Assembly: GCA_022264855.1 (NCBI GenBank)
Contig: JABYQU010000073.1
Location: forward strand, 62,001 to 126,000
Direction: 5' to 3'
Length of the DNA stretch: 64,000 bases
Origin: Lenzites betulinus
Taxonomy: Eukaryota > Basidiomycota > Agaricomycetes > Polyporales > Polyporaceae
Shown: in pieces, positions 59,188 to 64,000 of the stretch
Layout: each line of letters starts with the position of its first letter
How positions within the stretch are numbered: position 1 is the first letter of the stretch
Program-made: the position numbers and the translations under genes
The notes under the pieces: model-generated
Databases searched by the model: none
What the model was told of the DNA's origin: nothing
Seen by the model: the letters and a program-made list of their open reading frames with translations, nothing else

Positions 59188-60176
59188 CTGAAGAACCCAA
59201 AGCGGCCGCAATCGCTTTTGAGCAAGCCCAGGTGGCCGAAGAGGAGCTCACAATGGCAGCAGCAATAGGCGAAGTGGAGTGCATCGAGCCGGCGTACGAG
59301 GAGGCGAAGAAGCGCCCAGATTGGTCGAAATGGAAAGAGGAGATCAAATCGGAGATCAAGAGCCTGAACAGGAACGGTACCTGGGTGATCGTCGATCGGC
59401 CTTGGACCGGCAATGTGGTGGACTCTAAATGGGTGCTCCGCATCAAGAAGAATGCCGCCGGCAAAATTGACAAGTACAAGGCGCACCTTGTTGCGCTCGG
59501 TTTCATGCAAGCCTATGGCATGGACTACTACGAGACTTTTGCACCTGTGGCTAAGCTTTCGTCTTTTCGACTCATCCTGGCAATCACCGCGCGCAACGAC
59601 TGGCCCGCGGAAACCTTCGACTTCAACTCAGTCTACCTCAACTCAAAGCTCGACAAAAATGTCTACCTCGAGCAGCCGCCCCATCACGAGTTCGTGGACC
59701 GGTGCAAGTACGTTCTCAAGCTCAATAAGGCGCTTTACGGCCTGAAGCAGGGCGGGCAAAAATGGTACGAGACCCTTTGCGCCACACTTGCTGACCTTGG
59801 GTTCATGCGCGCCGAAGCCAACTACGGCGTATTCTTCAAGCGCTCCGGTTCGGACCTTGCGGTACTCGTGATTCATGTGGATGACTGTCTCATTGTTGCC
59901 AGCGTGCAGCGCCTGCTCAATGTGTGCAAAACCGCAATTGGCGTGAAGTACAAACTCACCGAACTTGGGCCTGTCGGCTGGCTGCTGGGCATCAAGATCT
60001 CGCGCGACCGCGCGAACCGCACCCTCGCGCTCTCGCAGCACGCGTACATCGACGTGATCGTCACACGATTCAATTTCGATGATCTCAAGCCGGTTTCGAC
60101 TCCGATGGACCCGCACGCGCCCCTCTCGAAGACGCAGTGCCCGGAGAGTGCCACTGAAGTTGCGCGTATGCGCCGC
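59150..60176 (+). pseudogene. Copia reverse transcriptase region
   Basis: RVT_2-type segments are RPDWSKWKEEIKSEIKSLNR, NVVDSKWVLRIKKNAAGKID, YKAHLVALGFMQAYGMDYYE, TFAPVAKLSSFRLILAITAR and KALYGLKQGGQKWYE. The active-site pair lies in VIHVDDCLIVA at about 59870-59890. The frame is open to ATEVARMRR, where the first insert begins at 60177. The continuation (IPYKEAIGSLMYATMGM) lies between the two inserts at 60949-60999. Confidence 0.85.
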
Positions 60177-60944
60177 TGATACGCCCCGTGCCGAGCCAAC
60201 GCCCGCGACCTACTCTTTTCGCGGTTTCCGCGAGTCCGAGGGCTTCGTGGTGCGGAGGACTCATCGCAGCGCAGGGGGCCTTGCCCGTATGCGGACGGCT
60301 TATCGCGCGGTATTGCGAGGACATGGGCCGATCCGCGCGCGAGGGCTTGCGTTCCGTGGCGTCGGTCCATACGGAGCGCGATGGTACGTTCCGCGTTCCG
60401 CGTTACGCGTTAGCGGCCGGCGCATCGTGGCCTCGATCCCCTTCGCGATGGACCTTCCGTAGAGACTTTCTGATGACATCGGACGTGCGGACTCTCCCTG
60501 TAAATACCTACGCCCTCGGGCCGTGACAATCAGACCCCCCTGGGCTCAGAGTCTCACTTTCCCTCGAAGAACCCAGCGACGACCCTGCGAACAGCGAACT
60601 GCGAACTGCGAACCCTGCGAACTCTGCGAACTGCAAACCCCTGCGATTTAGTGTTTAGCGTTGCGATTGCGTTACGAGTCTTCTGCGACGCCGACACCGG
60701 CTACGAAGCGACCCTCCTGCGTACTGCGGAAACGCCAGCTCAGCTGAGTCGTTGCACACCTTCCGCCCTACCGCTACCCCTCCCCTCCCTCCGCGCTTCT
60801 CTGCGTACTGCGCCGCCGTAAGGGCACCCGACGCGAACCTTGCATCTCCTCGCGCTCCGCGAGACGTCTTCGCAGCCCGGTCTCGACCTTCTGGGCTCTC
60901 GACCGTCTCTTTCATCCGTCCTTACCGGTCGGTTGAGTGCATCA
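60177..60944. mobile_element. Solo-LTR-like insert 1 (768 bp)
   Basis: It starts TGAT and ends ATCA, so has TG...CA ends, with CCGC duplicated on both sides (60173-60176 and 60945-60948). It splits the copia codons for MRR and IPYK. Inside are a TATA-like TGTAAATACC near 60500, a run of GCGAACT-type repeats near 60590-60640 and GCGATTGCG near 60660. The same order of features occurs in insert 2. Confidence 0.65.
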
Positions 60945-61002
60945 CCGCATCCCGTACAAGGAGGCGATCGGCTCACTCATGTACGCCACAATGGGGATGC
61001 GC

Positions 61003-61636
61003 TGATGCGACCTGCAGCCCGCTGAGGCCGGAACGGTACAGCTAGGCACGGGCGTAGCAGGCTGAGGCGCAGCCGTCGCAAGCCCATCGCAAGCCGTCGC
61101 ACGCCCGGCTGAGTCGCGGGCGCCTGAGGGCCGTAGTCGCGGCAGGAGGAGTCTGGCCGTGCGACCGGCTGATCTCGGACTTTAGGAGAGCGACCCGGCA
61201 TCGTCCATGTATATATTCCGTGCTCCGTAGTTTTCAGAACCCAAGCAATCCCCACCCCTCAGATCTCATAGAATGGCCCTGGTACCGACTGCGACTGCGA
61301 CTGCGACCGCGAACTGCGAACTGCGACCGCGAGCTGCGACGTGAACTTGCGATTGCGATTGCGGCTTCCTATGACCATCGCGACTGCCCGTCCACGCCTC
61401 CTTACCAGTTTGCTGGCACTGCGACCGGTTGTGATAGAACCAGCGAACCGCGTACCCCTTTCCCTCCGCGCTAGCAGGACGACCGCGGCCTGCAACACTT
61501 CGTGGAAGCCCAGTGAAGGGAAACCGGCCCTTACTCGCAGGCATTATCCTTCCCTCCCCGCACTACGTCCGGCCTCGCCCCCTAGGCTCTCGGCCGCGCC
61601 CTCTATCCTGCTGTTATAGCAGGTTTCAGTGCATCA
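61003..61636. mobile_element. Solo-LTR-like insert 2 (634 bp)
   Basis: It starts TGATGCGACC and ends CAGTGCATCA, like insert 1. Similarities to insert 1 include GGCTCTCG near the right end, a TATA-like TGTATATATT near 61207, GCGAACTGCGA repeats near 61300 and GCGATTGCGATTGCGG near 61350. The target duplication is imperfect (GCGC and CCGC). It splits the copia codons for MGMR and PDIV. Confidence 0.6.
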
Positions 61637-62244
61637 GCCGCCCCGACATCGTGTTCGCAATCTCAACTCTCGCACAATTCTCGCAGAACCCTGGCTGGCC
61701 GCATTGGGAAGCAGTCAAGCGCGTGTTCAGGTACCTGCTCGGTATGAAGCGCCTTTCGCTCGTCTACGGTGGCACGCACTGCGGCCTCAAAGGATTCGTC
61801 AATGCGGACTGCGCATCACAAGAGCACCGCCGCGCGATCACTGGTTACGTTTTTCTGGTGGACGGCGCGATCTCGTGGTCCTCAAAGAAGCAAGAACTGG
61901 TCACGCTCTCGACTGCGGAATCGAGTATGTCGCAGCTACACGCCGCGAAGGAAGCCCTCTGGCTTCGCCACCTTATCAGCGAAGTCTTCCGCCCTCTCGC
62001 CGCACCTACTCCGCTCTATAGCAATAGCAAATCCGCAATTGCACTCACTGAGGACGGCTCATATCACGTGCGCACGAAGCACATCGACATACGGTACCAT
62101 TTCATTCGCTACTCGATCGAGGCAGGCTCGATTTGTCTTATCTACTGCCCTACCGAAGACATGACTGCTGATACCCTTACCAAGGTGCTCCCCTCCGTCA
62201 AGGTCAAGCACTTCGCATCCGCGCTCGGCCTCGCCGCGGATTGA
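61637..62244 (+). pseudogene. Copia RNase H region
   Basis: The frame continues PDIVFAISTLAQFSQNPGWP, RRAITGYVFLVDGAISWSSK, LVTLSTAESSMSQLHAAKEA and YHVRTKHIDIRYHFIRYSIE, the usual copia RNase H order. It ends at LGLAAD, stop 62242-62244, right before the polypurine tract. It is intact by itself but separated from RT by the two inserts. Confidence 0.85.
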
Positions 62245-62251
62245 GGGGGAG
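62243..62251 (+). promoter_or_regulatory. Copia polypurine tract
   Basis: GAGGGGGAG next to TGTTGAACA, the plus-strand primer site and the start of the 3' LTR. Confidence 0.7.
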
Positions 62252-62498
62252 TGTTGAACAATACGGGCCGCGCTTGGCAATCCGCGCGGGCCCTCACGCG
62301 TTGTGCTCGAGTGGCACGTCGCCAGTGTCGCACGCTGTGAGGTCGCGACCTCTTTGTATACCCCGCGCGCACGTCACGCGCACCGCGCGGACATCACGCT
62401 TGGCTCGCGACTGGACAAGAATGTTCCTAGCTACGTTGTACTGATTGTATATGGACTCTTTTGTTTACGATACATACTTATACCGGTGTCGCATCGTA

Positions 62499-62537
62499 GG
62501 CTCACCTCAGTCCGCTTATATGAGACTGAGGTGAGCC
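62499..62537. repeat. Perfect 14-bp inverted repeat
   Basis: GGCTCACCTCAGTC and its exact complement enclose an 11-base loop. A related hairpin with the same stem core lies at 62672-62708. Confidence 0.8.
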
Positions 62538-62671
62538 ACTTACTTATATGATTCTTACTGATTACTTATGCGCCTTGTTATCACTTAGTTACATTGCTCA
62601 TAGGTATACTTCAATATATGTATTAGTCCACTTATACGAGACTGAGTTACATTGCTCATAAATTGTAATAG

Positions 62672-62708
62672 CTCACCTCAGTCATGGTGGTGAAGACTGA
62701 GGTGTGAG
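62672..62708. repeat. Second hairpin with the same stem
   Basis: CTCACCTCAGTC pairs with GACTGAGGTGTGAG across an 11-base loop, with one extra base in the right arm. Confidence 0.7.
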
Positions 62709-63226
62709 AAGTGGAAGGGGATCAAGGAAAAGGATGGCGCGCAGTCACGTGTCTTGGCGTGCCACTATCCCTTACTGTCACAACGGGCGCGCATACACGA
62801 TGGGCATGTGAGTATCGCCGCGCTCATCATGCCCATCATAACAAATGAAACCTACAGTATGCGAATGAGTGCCAAGACCGTACAAGTAAGCTACAAGTGC
62901 CCAGGTTCTACAGTAAGTGTCCTTGGTATGTAAAGTGTCCGTTACTAACTAAGAATGGCCATGGCGTGTAATGTAGTCATTACACTCAATAACCTTTGCT
63001 CTGATCCCTGTGGATATATCCAAGATGTATCCCTGTCCAGTGAAATATACCCTCACACTGAACCCCCTTCCAGTGCAGATGTATCCTCTACACCGAAGCT
63101 ACTCTTGGAGCCACCAGGACAATAGAGAAGGTAGCGCGCACCATGCAGACCTGGGCGCGCAGATACCAGTGTGCCAACCTGGGAGTCGCAACTGCTCATT
63201 GACGGGGACAACCCATCACTGTGTTC

Positions 63227-64000
63227 CACGTAGGGGTACCGCCTGGTGCGCATTTCAAATGCGAATCAGACGCCACCATTCGCGCCTGATTTCGCTGGCA
63301 TTTCTGGTGTTTCCCGACTGTGCTGCCGCCTGGTAGGGAGCCCAACTAAATCTCTGCCGTTTTTCACGTATGTGGTACCGCCTGGTGCGCATTTCAAATG
63401 CGAATCAGACGCCACCATTCGCGCCTGATTTCGCTGCCCGTTCCCAGCTGAGAGCATTTCTGGTGTTTCCCGACTGTGCTGCCGCCTGGTAGGGAGCCCA
63501 ACTAAATCTCTGCCGTTTTTCACGTATGTGGTACCGCCTGGTGCGCATTTCAAATGCGAATCAGACGCCACCATTCGCGCCTGATTTCGCTGCCCCGTTC
63601 CCAGCTGAGAGCATTTCTGGTGTTTCCCGACTGTGCTGCCGCCTGGTAGGGAGCCCAACTAAATCTCTGCCGTTTTTCACGTATGTGGTACCGCCTGGTG
63701 CGCATTTCAAATGCGAATCAGACGCCACCATTCGCGCCTGATTTCGCTGCCCCGTTCCCAGCTGAGAGCATTTCTGGTGTTTCCCGACTGTGCTGCCGCC
63801 TGGTAGGGAGCCCAACTAAATCTCTGCCGTTTTTCACGTATGTGGTACCGCCTGGTGCGCATTTCAAATGCGAATCAGACGCCACCATTCGCGCCTGATT
63901 TCGCTGCCCCGTTCCCAGCTGAGAGCATTTCTGGTGTTTCCCGACTGTGCTGCCGCCTGGTAGGGAGCCCAACTAAATCTCTGCCGTTTTTCACGTATGT
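63227..64000 (-). repeat. 157-bp tandem repeat array, inverse orientation
   Basis: About five units of the same 157-bp repeat as at 52024-52945, but reverse-complemented, continuing to the end of the window. The first unit lacks 18 bases and the second lacks one C; later units look identical to each other and to the left array. Confidence 0.95.

Larger units (their letters stand above)
57876..62251 (+). mobile_element. Ty1/copia retrotransposon, 5'-truncated, with nested inserts
   Basis: Integrase, reverse transcriptase and RNase H are in the order typical of Ty1/copia, followed by a polypurine tract (GAGGGGGAG at 62243-62251) and an apparent 3' LTR starting TGTTGAACA. The gag, protease and 5' LTR are missing. 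Two related inserts at 60177-60944 and 61003-61636 split the pol gene. Confidence 0.85.
62252..63226 (+). repeat. Copia 3' LTR and flanking sequence
   Basis: The LTR begins at 62252; its end was not found because no second LTR is present. The stretch contains two hairpins sharing CTCACCTCAGTC (62499-62537 and 62672-62708) and a repeat of GTTACATTGCTCATA (62589 and 62647). Nothing coding was recognised from 62560 to 63226. Confidence 0.45.

Noticed and set aside
60177..61636. The two copia inserts as introns
   Set aside because: They start TGAT and end ATCA, have no GT-AG ends at the joins, and the first has a target duplication.
60177..61636. The two copia inserts as Helitrons
   Set aside because: There is no TC start, no CTRR end and no AT insertion site, and a target duplication is present.

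Overview
The window looks like part of a mushroom-forming basidiomycete (Agaricomycetes) genome. The evidence is dense 50-70 nt GT-AG introns, a basidiomycete set of housekeeping genes, and transposon-borne gene families typical of that group. No tRNA, rRNA or CRISPR was found.

Layout. (1) 1-7.2 kb is AT-rich and almost free of CpG; it holds a decayed transposon ORF and an LTR retrotransposon fragment (LTR, leader, broken gag) on the + strand. (2) 7.2-24 kb is a CpG-rich accessory island. It carries a TET/JBP-like 2-oxoglutarate dioxygenase gene (+), an intact 387-residue companion gene of unknown function (-), and a large intact zinc-finger transposase-like gene (+). Several uncharacterised multi-exon genes follow, two of them damaged. 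(3) 24-29.3 kb is again gene-poor and contains a second, inverted copy of the same LTR and leader. (4) 29.7-32.1 kb is a hAT-type element with 8-bp target duplication, with a Tc1/mariner DD34E element nested inside it with exact TA duplication. (5) 32.6-47.3 kb is the conserved host block: trypsin-like protease-fold protein (one-base frameshift), TFIID histone-fold subunit, small CFEM-like secreted/anchored protein, eIF5A, double-LIM protein, PIH1-domain protein and DAHP synthase. Damaged partial duplicates of the TFIID subunit and PIH1 genes lie nearby. (6) 49.3-51.9 kb is an uncharacterised multi-exon gene. (7) 52-64 kb is bounded by two arrays of one 157-bp tandem repeat in opposite orientations. 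Between them lie a truncated Ty3/gypsy gag-protease region, a reverse-strand Ty1/copia fragment, and a larger +strand Ty1/copia integrase-RT-RNaseH element interrupted by two related solo-LTR-like inserts.

How it fits together. The most interesting system is the 7.8-17.5 kb module. It combines a putative DNA-base-oxidising dioxygenase, a conserved companion and a transposase-like protein, in a genome whose neighbouring repeats show the CpG loss expected from cytosine methylation. Other notable items are the inverted 157-bp arrays, perfect heat-shock-element arrays at the same distance from the TATA box in both LTR copies, and 4-nt and 8-nt microexons in DAHP synthase and the LIM gene.

All assignments come from reading translations, splice sites and repeats by eye; no database search was run.
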